From Borreliella japonica (GTDB taxonomy: Bacteria; Spirochaetota; Spirochaetia; Borreliales; Borreliaceae): a stretch of 64,000 bases of DNA. Below are positions 1-8,369 of the stretch, piece by piece (position 1 is the stretch's first letter; every line of letters starts with the position of its first letter). The notes beneath the pieces were generated by a model. It saw nothing but the letters and a program-made list of their open reading frames with translations. It was not told the origin of the DNA and ran no database searches. Location of the stretch: contig NZ_FMTE01000002.1 of NCBI RefSeq assembly GCF_900099615.1, forward strand, positions 120,730-184,729, given 5' to 3'. The position numbers and the translations under genes are program-made.

Positions 1-2
1 AC

Positions 3-617
3 AATCCAAGGTATGGGATCGAAGAGAGTTTTTATACCTTTATTAAAGGCTGCAATCTAGATTTAGAATTAAAAACAAAAGAAAATCTTTTAATAGCAGA
101 ATTGGGATTTGGAACAGGATTAAACTTTATATGTCTTTTAAAATTCATAAAAGAAAATAACATAACGTCAAAGATTAATTATTATTCCATAGAAAAATTT
201 CCACTCAAAAAAAACACAATAATGCAAATTTCAAAATTCTTCATTAAAGAAACCGACTATTTCAAATTGATGTTAAAGCATTATCCCAAAATTCCAAAAA
301 AAAATTTAAAACTGAAAATAACAGAAAATGTTAATTTAAAAATTTTAATTGGAAACGCTAAAATAAAAATTAAAGAAATTCCAAAAAATGTAGAATACTG
401 GTTTTTAGATGGATTTAATCCTAAAAAAAATCCTGAAATGTGGAACAATGAAATATTCAATTTAATTTCTGAGAAAAGCAGTTCAGAATGCAAGCTTTCA
501 ACGTTTTCCTCTGCAAGGATTGTAAAAGATGGCTTAAAACTTGCTAATTTTAAACACATTCACATAGAAAAAGGATTTGGAAACAAAAGACATATGATAA
601 AAGCTCAAAAAAATTAA
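3..617 (+). CDS. mnmD: tRNA U34 methyltransferase MnmD (5' end outside window)
   Basis: The frame is open from base 3, so the true start lies upstream of the window; the first internal ATG (102) falls in the middle of the SAM-binding motif and is not the start. Visible motifs are the glycine-rich SAM loop ELGFGTGLNF and FLDGFNPKKNPEMW, the MnmD signature carrying the catalytic Asp. In E. coli this activity is one half of the MnmC fusion and methylates nm5(s2)U34 of tRNA to mnm5(s2)U. Here the reading frame ends right after the methyltransferase fold, so the MnmC oxidase half is absent, as in other stand-alone MnmD proteins. The partner thiolase mnmA lies at the other end of the window. Family assignment is firm; substrate specificity is inferred from family. 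Confidence 0.88.
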   Translation, partial: NPRYGIEESFYTFIKGCNLDLELKTKENLLIAELGFGTGLNFICLLKFIKENNITSKINYYSIEKFPLKKNTIMQISKFFIKETDYFKLMLKHYPKIPKKNLKLKITENVNLKILIGNAKIKIKEIPKNVEYWFLDGFNPKKNPEMWNNEIFNLISEKSSSECKLSTFSSARIVKDGLKLANFKHIHIEKGFGNKRHMIKAQKN

Positions 618-701
618 AAAATTACTTATGATATAAACTGTTAAAAAAATAATTCTAACAAAATATGATATACTGTCAAATGGAGAAAAAGGAGAATTTT
701 A

Positions 702-1298
702 ATGACAAGAAAAATATTTATTGTAGCCTTAATCTTTTTAATATCCAATAGTTATATTTTTGGAAAAGACACAATCAAAGATTTGTTCTTTATACAAGAT
801 ATATTAATAAAAAAAGAAAAATATTCTGAAGTTCTAAATAATGCAAGCCTTGAAGGCATTATTGAAATTGAGCATAATGGATCATACATCAAAGATCACG
901 ATTCAGAAGTTAAGCTTATCCTGAAAGAAAACGGATATAGAAGAAATTTCAGCTTTTTCAATCTTTTAAATACTAGCAATATAATCAAAAGTCTAAGCTT
1001 ATTTAATGGTAGACCAAAAAGCATTAAAGAAAACGAAATCGTATTATTAGGCACAAAAATGATTAAAGAAAATCCCAATAAACAGTATCAAGACGATGAT
1101 GATTTTGAATTAAAACTAAGCGTAACTAGCAAAAGTAATCAAATTTATTTAATTCTTGATTTTGAGTTTCTCTTTGATCAAAGAAAAACGTTTCCATCAA
1201 TTTACATCAAAGAAGAAGATGTACCAATAATAATAAATAGCTTCATGAAACTACAAGATTCAAAATTCTTATCTCCTCAAACATTAAATAACAATTAA
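702..1298 (+). CDS. Predicted secreted or periplasmic protein of unknown function
   Basis: I do not recognise this 198-aa protein. It has a signal-peptide-like N-terminus (basic MTRK, then a hydrophobic stretch to about residue 18, then YIFGKD) and no lipobox cysteine, so a soluble periplasmic protein is likely. The rest is polar, with alternating hydrophobic residues suggesting beta structure and an acidic QDDDDFE patch near residue 127. An SD (aaggag, 690-695) sits 6 nt before the ATG. It lies 84 bp after mnmD on the same strand and converges on valS. A fold such as LolA/LptA-like is possible, but nothing in the sequence proves it. Confidence 0.75.
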   Translation: MTRKIFIVALIFLISNSYIFGKDTIKDLFFIQDILIKKEKYSEVLNNASLEGIIEIEHNGSYIKDHDSEVKLILKENGYRRNFSFFNLLNTSNIIKSLSLFNGRPKSIKENEIVLLGTKMIKENPNKQYQDDDDFELKLSVTSKSNQIYLILDFEFLFDQRKTFPSIYIKEEDVPIIINSFMKLQDSKFLSPQTLNNN

Positions 1299-1307
1299 GA
1301 GCGTAAA

Positions 1308-1330
1308 ATGCTATTTTTAACAAAAAGCAT
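1308..1330. terminator. Possible bidirectional hairpin between convergent genes
   Basis: atgc-(ta)-ttttt-aac-aaaaa-gcat forms a 9-bp stem with a 2-nt bulge between the end of the 702-1298 gene and the end of valS. On the minus strand it is followed by TTTTA. Weak, but correctly placed to end valS transcription. Confidence 0.3.
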
Positions 1331-1389
1331 GACTTTTGCTGAAAAAATAACCATAACAAATTCAATTGCATAATAATTTTTTAAATTTT

Positions 1390-4017
1390 TTACAGATTTT
1401 TTAAATTAAAAATATAACTATTTATCTTCTTGATTAAAGAAGAAAATTCTACAAATTTTAATTTCTCGGATTCAATAATTTCCTTAGGAGCATTCATTAA
1501 AAAATCTTCATTTTCAAGCTTCTTTGAAACAGAAATCTTAAGCATCTTATACTTTTCAAGCTGCTTTTCAAGCCTTATTAACTCCTTGGTTTTATCTATC
1601 AATAACTTAACGTCTGCATAAATTTCAAAACCAACTACAGCTACACCCAACATGCCATCACAATTTTCATTGTAAAATATATTCTTAAAATTAATCATTC
1701 TTTTTGCAATGCTCTCATTGTCCTTAAAGTATCTTTCATATTTAAAGTCAGCATCAAACTTTAAAGCAACATCAATTTCAATGCTAGAAGATATATTGAA
1801 TTCACTCTTAAATGTTCTAATGGCTACAATGAAAGTTTTAAATACTTTAAAACTTTCAAATTCTTCTTGAAAATTATTGGTGATATCAAAACTCGGATAT
1901 TCATTTAAGGCTAAAATATCTCCTTTTTCTGAAAATTCAGAATAAATTTTTTCTGTAACAAAAGGAATAAACGGGTGTAAAATTAATAATGCTTTTTTAA
2001 GAAAAAATAGCAACTTGGAAATAGCCATATTTTGAATATCAATATTTTCACTATTCAGATCAATTTTACTAATCTCAATATACCAATCACAAAAATCATT
2101 CCAAAAAAACTCATAAACGAATTTTGAAGCTTCATTGTATTTATAATTTTCAAAAGAAGATTCCACGCCAAGAATGGTTGAATTTAAACTTGTAAACAAC
2201 CATTTGTCAATGTCATTAAATTTCAAATCCTTTAATATTTCTCTATTTTTTAAATTTAAAAGAATAAATTTGGAAGCATTAAAAACCTTGTTTGCAAACT
2301 TAGCTCCAAGCATAAAATCTTTAGCATCAATATTTAAATCTTGACCTTGAACAGACAAAAAAGACAAAGTAAACCGCAAAGAATCACTTCCATACTCATG
2401 AATAATGTCAAGAGGATCTATTCCATTGCCCAAGGACTTTGACATTTTTTTACCTTGTTTATCGCGCAAAAGAGGTGTAATATAAACATCTTTGAAAGGA
2501 ACTTGGCCTGTAAATTCTAGTCCCGCCATCACCATTCTTGCAACCCAAAAAAATATTATATCGTAAGCTGTTATTAAGGTATTTGTTGGATAATAATTTT
2601 TAAAATCAACAGTAACATTAGGCCATCCAAGCGAAGAAAAAGGCCATAGCCAAGAAGAAAACCAAGTATCAAGAACATCTTGATCTTGAACAAACCTTTT
2701 GCCCTTATTTTTTTTATCTAAAGAAGGATCAGTATCACTAACAACAAACTCGGATGTATCAATATTGTACCAAGCCGGTATTCTATGTCCCCAAACAAGC
2801 TGTCTTGATATGCACCAATCTCTAATATTTGATAACCAATATTTATATGTATTTTCCCACTTTTTGGGGTAAAATCTCAATTCACCATTCTCTAAAGCCT
2901 TTAAAGCTTTGTCTGCCAAAGGCTTCATTCTCACAAACCACTGAGTAGACAAATAAGGTTCAACAACCTCACCCGATCGATAACAATGTCCAACCTGTTG
3001 CCTATGTTTTTTAACGCCTTGCAAAAACCCTTTTTCCATTAATTCTATCTCTATTTTAAATCTTGCATCCTTTATCCTTAATCCTTGATATTGCAAAGGA
3101 ACATTTTCATTCAGTTTCCCATCTTGAGTTAAAATATTGACCTTAGGAATATTATGCCTTTTTGAAATTTCAAAATCATTAGGATCATGTGCAGGAGTAA
3201 CTTTTAAAGCCCCAGTACCAAAAGAACTGTCAACATAAAAATCTGCAATAATTTTTATCTTTTTACTTGTCAAAGGGATTGTGACCTCTTTGCCAATTAA
3301 AGACTTATATCTCTCATCATTGGGATTAACAGCAATAGCAGTATCCCCAAACATAGTCTCAGGCCGAGTTGTTGCAATCTCAATAAAAGAAGAATCATTA
3401 ATAAAATACTTAACAAAATAAAGCTTACCATCAACTTCTTTATATTCAATCTCTTCATCACTAACAACACTTCCAGATCCAGGATCAAGATTAACAAGAT
3501 ACTCGCCCCTATAAATCAACCCTTTAGAATATAAATCCTTAAAAACCTTATTAACAGCCTTGCAAAGACTCTCATCAAGAGTAAACCTTTCTCTTGAGTG
3601 ATCATAAGACGCCCCAAGTTTTTTTATCTGATTGACAATTATGCCCCTGTGCTTATCTTTTAATTTAAAAATTTCTTGAACAAGCTCTTCTCTTTTAAAG
3701 TCATTCTTACTTTTGCCAATATTTTTAAGATGTCTTTCAAAAACAGCCTGTGTTGCTATTCCTGCATGATCTGTCCCGAAAAGCCACAAAGTATTGTACT
3801 TTTTCATTCTTTTATACCTTACAAAGATATCTTGCAAAACAAAATTAAGAGCATGCCCCATGTGTAACACACCAGTAACATTAGGGGGGGGAGCAACAAT
3901 ACTAAATTTTTCAAATAAAGAATTATTTGGTAAAAAAACATTATTTTTAAGCCACTTGTTGTAAATTTCATCTTCAAATGCCTTAGGATCATATTTTTCA
4001 AAAGGTCTAAAATTCAT
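1390..4017 (-). CDS. valS: Valyl-tRNA synthetase
   Basis: Class I aminoacyl-tRNA synthetase that charges tRNA-Val in the cytoplasm. The HIGH-type motif HMGH is at residues 52-55, preceded by PPPNVTG. The inserted CP1 editing domain contains TTRPETMFGDTAIAVNP, the usual site that hydrolyses mischarged Thr-tRNA. The KMSKS loop is at about 525-529, and the C-terminus ends in the coiled coil typical of ValRS. The length of 875 aa is normal for the family. It is the last gene of a short minus-strand unit after dus (15-nt gap). The PPP codons create a run of eight C on the coding strand (3884-3891), unusual in this AT-rich genome. Confidence 0.98.
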   Translation of the reverse strand: MNFRPFEKYDPKAFEDEIYNKWLKNNVFLPNNSLFEKFSIVAPPPNVTGVLHMGHALNFVLQDIFVRYKRMKKYNTLWLFGTDHAGIATQAVFERHLKNIGKSKNDFKREELVQEIFKLKDKHRGIIVNQIKKLGASYDHSRERFTLDESLCKAVNKVFKDLYSKGLIYRGEYLVNLDPGSGSVVSDEEIEYKEVDGKLYFVKYFINDSSFIEIATTRPETMFGDTAIAVNPNDERYKSLIGKEVTIPLTSKKIKIIADFYVDSSFGTGALKVTPAHDPNDFEISKRHNIPKVNILTQDGKLNENVPLQYQGLRIKDARFKIEIELMEKGFLQGVKKHRQQVGHCYRSGEVVEPYLSTQWFVRMKPLADKALKALENGELRFYPKKWENTYKYWLSNIRDWCISRQLVWGHRIPAWYNIDTSEFVVSDTDPSLDKKNKGKRFVQDQDVLDTWFSSWLWPFSSLGWPNVTVDFKNYYPTNTLITAYDIIFFWVARMVMAGLEFTGQVPFKDVYITPLLRDKQGKKMSKSLGNGIDPLDIIHEYGSDSLRFTLSFLSVQGQDLNIDAKDFMLGAKFANKVFNASKFILLNLKNREILKDLKFNDIDKWLFTSLNSTILGVESSFENYKYNEASKFVYEFFWNDFCDWYIEISKIDLNSENIDIQNMAISKLLFFLKKALLILHPFIPFVTEKIYSEFSEKGDILALNEYPSFDITNNFQEEFESFKVFKTFIVAIRTFKSEFNISSSIEIDVALKFDADFKYERYFKDNESIAKRMINFKNIFYNENCDGMLGVAVVGFEIYADVKLLIDKTKELIRLEKQLEKYKMLKISVSKKLENEDFLMNAPKEIIESEKLKFVEFSSLIKKINSYIFNLKNL

Positions 4018-4032
4018 CGTTTTAAAAATCTC

Positions 4033-5010
4033 CTACCATACCATAACATTTAAATTTTCAAAAAGATCTTCATAAGTTTTCGAATTTATAAGATTTGAGA
4101 AATATTTACTCTGCCTTTCCTTCTCAGTAAAATATATCTTAAAATATTTTTTAAGTTTATTAAAATCTTTTCCAAGTCCCCAAGTAGCATGAAAATCCTT
4201 TATATGGAATTTTAATATATTTAACCTAAAATTCAAATTACTATCCAAAAAGTGTTTTGAAGATAATTTAAATAAATTTAAATTCTTAAAAATTCCACGA
4301 CCAAACATAATCCCATCAATTAAATATTTATCAACATAATATCTAGCATCCTCAAGGCTCAAAACATCTCCATTACCAATAATCAGCGTAGAAGGACTAA
4401 GATTATTTCGCAACTTAACAAGTTCATAAAAAATATCAAAATTAACAGGGCCTTTGCTCTGATTAACAGCAAGTCTTGGATAAACCGTTAACATATCAAT
4501 TCCAAAGCTCAACAAAAACCCCAACCAATCATCAACTTCTGGATATGAAAATCCATGTCTAGTTTTAACGCTAAGAGGTAAATTAAATCTCGCGCAAGCT
4601 TCTTTACTTGCAATAATTATTTCTTTAGCCAAAGATTTATTATTAATTAAAGCTGAACAAACCCCTTTTTTAATTATTTTACTCTTAGGACAGCCCATAT
4701 TAATATCAATCCCCCAAAACCCCATGCCCCCTAATATTTCTATTGCTTTATAAAATTGTTCAGGAACATTGCCCCAAATTTGAGCAATTAAAGGCCTATC
4801 AAGTTCATTGGGTTTTAAAAAAACATGCTGCATAGATTGTTTTGATCTATTTAAAATTCCCTTTGTAGAAATAAATTCGGTAAAATAGATATGGGGCTCC
4901 CCTTCTTCAGATCCTATTAAATGAATTAAATTTCTAAAAACAGTATCAGTAACGTCCTCCATTGGGGCTAAAATCATAATTGGAAGAGGAATATTAAATA
5001 AAAACTTCAT
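4033..5010 (-). CDS. dus: tRNA-dihydrouridine synthase (Dus family)
   Basis: FMN-dependent TIM-barrel enzyme that reduces uridine to dihydrouridine in the tRNA D-loop. Visible family features are the N-terminal LAPMEDVTDTVFR, the INMGCPK motif near residue 102 with the conserved cysteine following in KKGVCSAL, SVKTRHG (substrate/FMN lysine region) and IIGNGDV (FMN phosphate loop). At 325 aa it is full length. It is followed by valS after 15 nt. Just upstream of its ATG is a perfect 20-bp inverted repeat (5027-5076). No SD is visible and TATTAT/TATATA lies within about 20 nt of the ATG, so a very short leader is likely. Which tRNA position it modifies cannot be told from sequence. Confidence 0.93.
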   Translation of the reverse strand: MKFLFNIPLPIMILAPMEDVTDTVFRNLIHLIGSEEGEPHIYFTEFISTKGILNRSKQSMQHVFLKPNELDRPLIAQIWGNVPEQFYKAIEILGGMGFWGIDINMGCPKSKIIKKGVCSALINNKSLAKEIIIASKEACARFNLPLSVKTRHGFSYPEVDDWLGFLLSFGIDMLTVYPRLAVNQSKGPVNFDIFYELVKLRNNLSPSTLIIGNGDVLSLEDARYYVDKYLIDGIMFGRGIFKNLNLFKLSSKHFLDSNLNFRLNILKFHIKDFHATWGLGKDFNKLKKYFKIYFTEKERQSKYFSNLINSKTYEDLFENLNVMVW

Positions 5011-5026
5011 AAAATAACTATATAAT

Positions 5027-5076
5027 AATACAAATTTTTTAAGTAACTATTTTGCCTTACTTAAAAAATTTGTATT
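5027..5076. repeat. Perfect 20-bp inverted repeat, 10-nt loop
   Basis: The arms 5027-5046 and 5057-5076 are exactly complementary (aatacaaattttttaagtaa paired with its reverse complement), with loop ctattttgcc. It lies between rlpA and dus, both on the minus strand, with its near end only 17 nt from the dus ATG. It could terminate the rlpA transcript, act as an operator at the dus promoter, or fold in the dus leader. No clean U-tract follows on the minus strand, which argues against a simple terminator. Confidence 0.9.
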
Positions 5077-5161
5077 CTAAAAAGAGTGGTAATAAATGAC
5101 ATAATCATAAGATTTTAAAAAATCAATAAACAATCTTGATAAAAAAAATAATTTAAAAAAA

Positions 5162-5950
5162 TCAATCCATAACAAGACTTTCTCCTGGAACCTTGGTCTT
5201 TCTTACTAAAGTATCTTTATATCCAGCAGATTTAATCAGGTCTATATTTTTTTGAACATCATCAGCATTAGTAGGAATAAAAACAGTATAAAACGGCCCA
5301 TGGGAATTTACTACAACAAAAAGACCCGCTTTTTTTAATATTCGATAAGCCCTATCAGCATAATCTTTTTTCCTATAAGATCCGACTTGTATGTAAAAAT
5401 CTGTTTCTTTGTCATCAGAAATTGAATAATCTGCTAATAAACTTGAAGATTTATTTTCAATAGAAACATTCTCATCTGATTTCTTGGTTTTCTTTTCTTC
5501 TTCAACCTCAGCAGTATTAAATGCTTTTTTAAAGTCACTAGATTTTGAGACAGAAGATTTTTTTTCATTTACGCTTTCAATTACTTCAATTTTTACAGGA
5601 GCAACTCCTATTCCCAAAAAATCAAGCTTCTCAGCAGCATGTTTTGACAAATCGATTATTCTATCCTTCCTAAAAGGACCCCTATCATTAATTCTTACAA
5701 CAACTGATCTATTATTTAAAAGATTTGTAACTCTTACAGCAGTATTAAAAGGCAATTCTTTGTGAGCAGCAGTAAGAGCCATCATATCAAATTTTTCACC
5801 ATTAGCAGTAATTTTACCATGAAAAGCTTCGCCATACCATGAGGCAAGACCTACTGTAGCGGAATTTACATGAGAAGCAATAAAAAAAAATACAAAGAGA
5901 AAAACAAAGCTTCTATTATCTCTTACGATGGTATCAATTAAATTTCTCAT
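5162..5950 (-). CDS. rlpA: RlpA-like septal/lytic transglycosylase family protein (DPBB + SPOR)
   Basis: Order: short cytoplasmic segment, one hydrophobic signal segment (about residues 16-29), then the double-psi beta-barrel starting GLASWYGEAFHGKITANG and containing RINDRGPF, a low-complexity Lys/Ser/Glu linker, and a C-terminal SPOR domain (FYIQVGSYRKKDYADRAY). RlpA proteins cleave or bind denuded glycan at septa; SPOR binds that glycan. There is no lipobox cysteine, so despite the name 'rare lipoprotein A' it is probably a secreted or membrane-tethered protein. The open frame can be extended to a TTG at 5989, but that codon lies in the putative promoter (-10 at 5958-5963), so I chose the ATG at 5950 (262 aa). 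Divergent from the Sua5 gene. Confidence 0.88.
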   Translation of the reverse strand: MRNLIDTIVRDNRSFVFLFVFFFIASHVNSATVGLASWYGEAFHGKITANGEKFDMMALTAAHKELPFNTAVRVTNLLNNRSVVVRINDRGPFRKDRIIDLSKHAAEKLDFLGIGVAPVKIEVIESVNEKKSSVSKSSDFKKAFNTAEVEEEKKTKKSDENVSIENKSSSLLADYSISDDKETDFYIQVGSYRKKDYADRAYRILKKAGLFVVVNSHGPFYTVFIPTNADDVQKNIDLIKSAGYKDTLVRKTKVPGESLVMD

Positions 5951-5957
5951 AATATTT

Positions 5958-5986
5958 ATTATAATATAAAAACATATTTCAATAAA
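5958..5986 (-). promoter_or_regulatory. Putative rlpA promoter
   Basis: On the minus strand a perfect TATAAT (5963 to 5958) has a TTTATT -35 candidate (5986 to 5981) with a 17-nt spacer. Transcription would start about 1-2 nt before the ATG at 5950, implying a near-leaderless mRNA. Confidence 0.4.
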
Positions 5987-6056
5987 CAATCGGGCTCACA
6001 AATTGCTTATTTGCATTTTTTTTGATTTAATTATAAAGAGAAAAAAAGTCTAAAAA

Positions 6057-7064
6057 ATGATGTCAACAGAAATAATCCGCAGTAACCAAATACAAAAAGC
6101 GGCAAAACTTATCAAAATGGGAGAACTTGTTGTATTTCCAACAGAAACGGTTTACGGAATTGGTGCAAATGCTTACGATGAAGATGCCGTAAAAATGATT
6201 TTTTTAGTAAAAAAAAGACCTATTAAAAATCCTTTAATAGTACACGTTGACACAGTGAAAAAAATAAAAGAACTGTCAGAATATATTCCTAAAAGTGCTC
6301 TAATGCTAATAAAACGGTTTAGTCCGGGCCCTTTAACCTATGTTCTTAAAAAATCAATAAAAATATCCAAATTTGTAAGTGGAAATTTAGACACAGTGGC
6401 AATAAGAATTCCTGCAAACAAAATAGCTTTAAACTTAATCAAAGCATCTAAAGTCCCCATAGTGGCACCATCTGCAAATATATCAAAAAGACCAAGCTCA
6501 ACAAACTTCGAAATGGCCTTAAAAGAATTGAATGGACTTGTAAAAGGAATAATAAAAACAGAAGGGAAAAAAGACTTTAATATTGGAATCGAATCAACTG
6601 TGATTGGATTTGACATAAAAGATAACGTACTAATATTAAGACCGGGCGCAATAACAAAAAAAATGATAGAAAAAGAACTTCAAGGAAGATATACAGTAAA
6701 TTACGCAGAAACAAAAATAGAGTTAGAAAAATCACCCGGTAATATAATAGAGCATTACAAACCAAAAATTCCTGTCTATTTATTCAAAAGTCAAGATAAC
6801 ATAAGAAGATATTTAGACAAAGATACAAAAATACTTATCACAAAACCTACTCTAAAATCCTATCTATTTAATTTTTTGTGGGATAAAAAAAATATTACAG
6901 TATTTAATACTCTTGAAGAGTATGCACAAAATCTTTACAAAGAGTTAGTCAATTCTGAGAACAGCTATAAACAAATACTTAGTGAATTCGTAAAAGATGA
7001 AGAACTTGGATACTCAATAAACAATAGAATCAAAAAAGCCAGTTCAAATAGATTCATTAATTAA
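6057..7064 (+). CDS. tsaC: Threonylcarbamoyl-AMP synthase (Sua5/TsaC family)
   Basis: Makes L-threonylcarbamoyl-AMP from Thr, bicarbonate and ATP, the first step of t6A37 modification of ANN-decoding tRNAs. The YrdC domain (about residues 5-190) shows VVFPTETVYGIGANA, the KKRPIKNPL loop, SANISKRPS and GIESTVIGF with RPGAIT following. A C-terminal Sua5 domain (about 225-330) makes this the long Sua5 form (335 aa) rather than the short TsaC form. Two ATGs are adjacent at 6057 and 6060; the SD is weak (gagaaaaaaag). Divergent from rlpA, convergent with plzA. Confidence 0.93.
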   Translation: MMSTEIIRSNQIQKAAKLIKMGELVVFPTETVYGIGANAYDEDAVKMIFLVKKRPIKNPLIVHVDTVKKIKELSEYIPKSALMLIKRFSPGPLTYVLKKSIKISKFVSGNLDTVAIRIPANKIALNLIKASKVPIVAPSANISKRPSSTNFEMALKELNGLVKGIIKTEGKKDFNIGIESTVIGFDIKDNVLILRPGAITKKMIEKELQGRYTVNYAETKIELEKSPGNIIEHYKPKIPVYLFKSQDNIRRYLDKDTKILITKPTLKSYLFNFLWDKKNITVFNTLEEYAQNLYKELVNSENSYKQILSEFVKDEELGYSINNRIKKASSNRFIN

Positions 7065-7300
7065 AAATTTAAATAATACTCGATTATTAATCGATATTTA
7101 AAAAATTTAAAAAGCATAAACATAACCATCCATTAGCAAAACAATGCTAAATCTAAAAGTAAAATCTAAACCTGTAATGCAACAGACTTACTACTCCTAA
7201 CTTCAAGAAAGCCAGTAAATACATTCAAAAAAACTTCCCCTCCCCGCAAGCATTACTAGCAAATTTTCATACAAGAAGATAAAAATTTTTAATCTTTTGA
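7065..7300. other. Convergent intergenic spacer with weak hairpins and a GC-rich patch
   Basis: No gene is supported here. Contents: cgatt-att-aatcg (7081-7093), a small hairpin just after the Sua5 stop; a local GC-rich patch cttcccctccccgcaagc (7232-7249) that stands out from the flanking AT-rich DNA; and agataaaaa/tttttaatct (7277-7295, one bulge), placed to end plzA transcription. An 18-codon ATG frame at 7146 lacks an SD and is not called. Confidence 0.5.
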
Positions 7301-8086
7301 TTAATTGAAATAATCATGAATTAACATAGTATACTCAAGCGGTATTTTATCCTCATCAAAAGCAATACCAAGCGCAAAAACCTTTCCATTGGGTGTCTGA
7401 ATAACGCTTAAACTTTTTGATTTACCCTCAATAAAAATCTCTTTATCCATAAATTCAAAACTAAAAATCAAATCAGTTACATCTTCCTTTAGATCCCCAC
7501 AATCAAAAGAAGAAATTACTAAAGCACCCCCATAAGATAAATCTTTTATTAAGCATTTATGTTTTGACCCATTAAACTTAATAAAAGCTTTATCAGAATC
7601 AATCTTTAGCTTTCTAATAGAATCTTTATCAACAATAATCCTCTCATGAATTCTCTGATTTTGCCCAAGTTTTAAATCAAGAAGCTTTCCAACTTTAATA
7701 GCAATCTCTTCTGGCGCAGGAGATAAAAATTCCAATGTTAATAAATTGTATTCTTTATCTTGAGAAGAATAAGCAGAAGCACTTAACAGTTTCACAGACA
7801 AAAAGGGAAAAAAAGCTGCACCATGCTTATAATCTGAATTTTTCTTAAGTTGAATAGAACCTAAATTTTTATTTTTAGCCAAAGCAGGCAATACTGTATC
7901 TTCTTGAAAAATAAGCTTAAGAGAATCCATAGAGATAGAATAAATTACTCCAAACACAGAATAAGCGCCTATCTTCATCTCAATAGTATTGCGAAGATTT
8001 AAAAAACTATTTATCTCTGTACTCATTTTAATTTCTTTACCTCTATATTTAGTTCCATAATCTCTTATTTTTCTAGATAAAAGCAT
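7301..8086 (-). CDS. plzA: PilZ-domain c-di-GMP receptor PlzA
   Basis: Cytoplasmic c-di-GMP-binding effector. The C-terminal half is a PilZ domain with the RxxxR switch motif at residues 145-149 (RIHER) and the D/NxSxxG motif DLSYGG at 182-187. The N-terminal half (about 25-140) is the PilZN-type domain seen in Borrelia PlzA. The length of 261 aa matches the PlzA I recall from B. burgdorferi (BB0733), where it links the Hk1-Rrp1 c-di-GMP system to glycerol use, motility and infection. An excellent SD (aaggagag) precedes the ATG at 8086. The leader contains TTTAAA palindromes (8138-8156). Divergent from the class A PBP gene. Confidence 0.96.
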   Translation of the reverse strand: MLLSRKIRDYGTKYRGKEIKMSTEINSFLNLRNTIEMKIGAYSVFGVIYSISMDSLKLIFQEDTVLPALAKNKNLGSIQLKKNSDYKHGAAFFPFLSVKLLSASAYSSQDKEYNLLTLEFLSPAPEEIAIKVGKLLDLKLGQNQRIHERIIVDKDSIRKLKIDSDKAFIKFNGSKHKCLIKDLSYGGALVISSFDCGDLKEDVTDLIFSFEFMDKEIFIEGKSKSLSVIQTPNGKVFALGIAFDEDKIPLEYTMLIHDYFN

Positions 8087-8137
8087 AAACCTCTCCTTAC
8101 TCCTTTTTTGATATAAAAAATAAAAACACTAAGCAAC

Positions 8138-8156
8138 GTTTAAAGCTGCTTTAAAC
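8138..8156. repeat. 8-bp perfect hairpin in the plzA leader
   Basis: gtttaaag-ctg-ctttaaac. The next bases (agttttaaac) add a third TTTAAA-type element that could pair alternatively. If the TATAAT at 8176-8181 is the plzA -10 box, this hairpin lies in the 5' UTR about 50 nt before the ATG. Confidence 0.75.
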
Positions 8157-8175
8157 AGTTTTAAACCCATAAAAT

Positions 8176-8203
8176 TATAAACAAAACTAATCAACAATTA
8201 ATA
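8176..8203 (-). promoter_or_regulatory. Candidate plzA promoter
   Basis: Minus strand TATAAT (8181 to 8176), 16-nt spacer, TTAATT (8203 to 8198) as a weak -35. Predicted leader about 82 nt. Confidence 0.35.
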
Positions 8204-8286
8204 AATCTACTCTTAAAATTAAAGACACACCATCACCTAAACATCACAAGATCTATTTAATTCACAAAACTTAAAAATACTGTTTG

Positions 8287-8322
8287 TATAGTGTAAAATT
8301 ATAACAATAATTTTACACTATA
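8287..8322. repeat. Perfect 16-bp inverted repeat, 4-nt loop
   Basis: The arms tatagtgtaaaattat (8287-8302) and its exact complement (8307-8322) flank aaca. It lies about 40 bp upstream of the -10 box of the PBP gene and 200 bp upstream of plzA. The TGTAAAATTA/TAATTTTACA core looks like a dimeric regulator site; there is no U-tract for a terminator. Confidence 0.9.
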
Positions 8323-8340
8323 ACAATCAACTCATAGCAT

Positions 8341-8369
8341 TATTAATTCTTATACACTTATAGTATACT
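8341..8369 (+). promoter_or_regulatory. Candidate promoter of the class A PBP gene
   Basis: TATACT (8364-8369) with a weak -35 tattaa (8341-8346), 17-nt spacer. The ATG is only 12 nt beyond the -10 box and no SD is present, so the mRNA would be nearly leaderless. Confidence 0.4.

Noticed and set aside
281-559. Minus-strand ORF of 92 aa inside mnmD
   Set aside because: Fully inside a gene with strong family motifs; no SD or recognisable product. The same applies to the other opposite-strand or shifted frames inside real genes.
5951-5989. N-terminal extension of rlpA to TTG 5989
   Set aside because: It lies on a -10 box and lacks an SD; the ATG at 5950 gives a proper signal peptide.
7146-7202. 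18-codon ATG frame after the Sua5 gene
   Set aside because: No SD, no conservation evidence, short enough to be chance.
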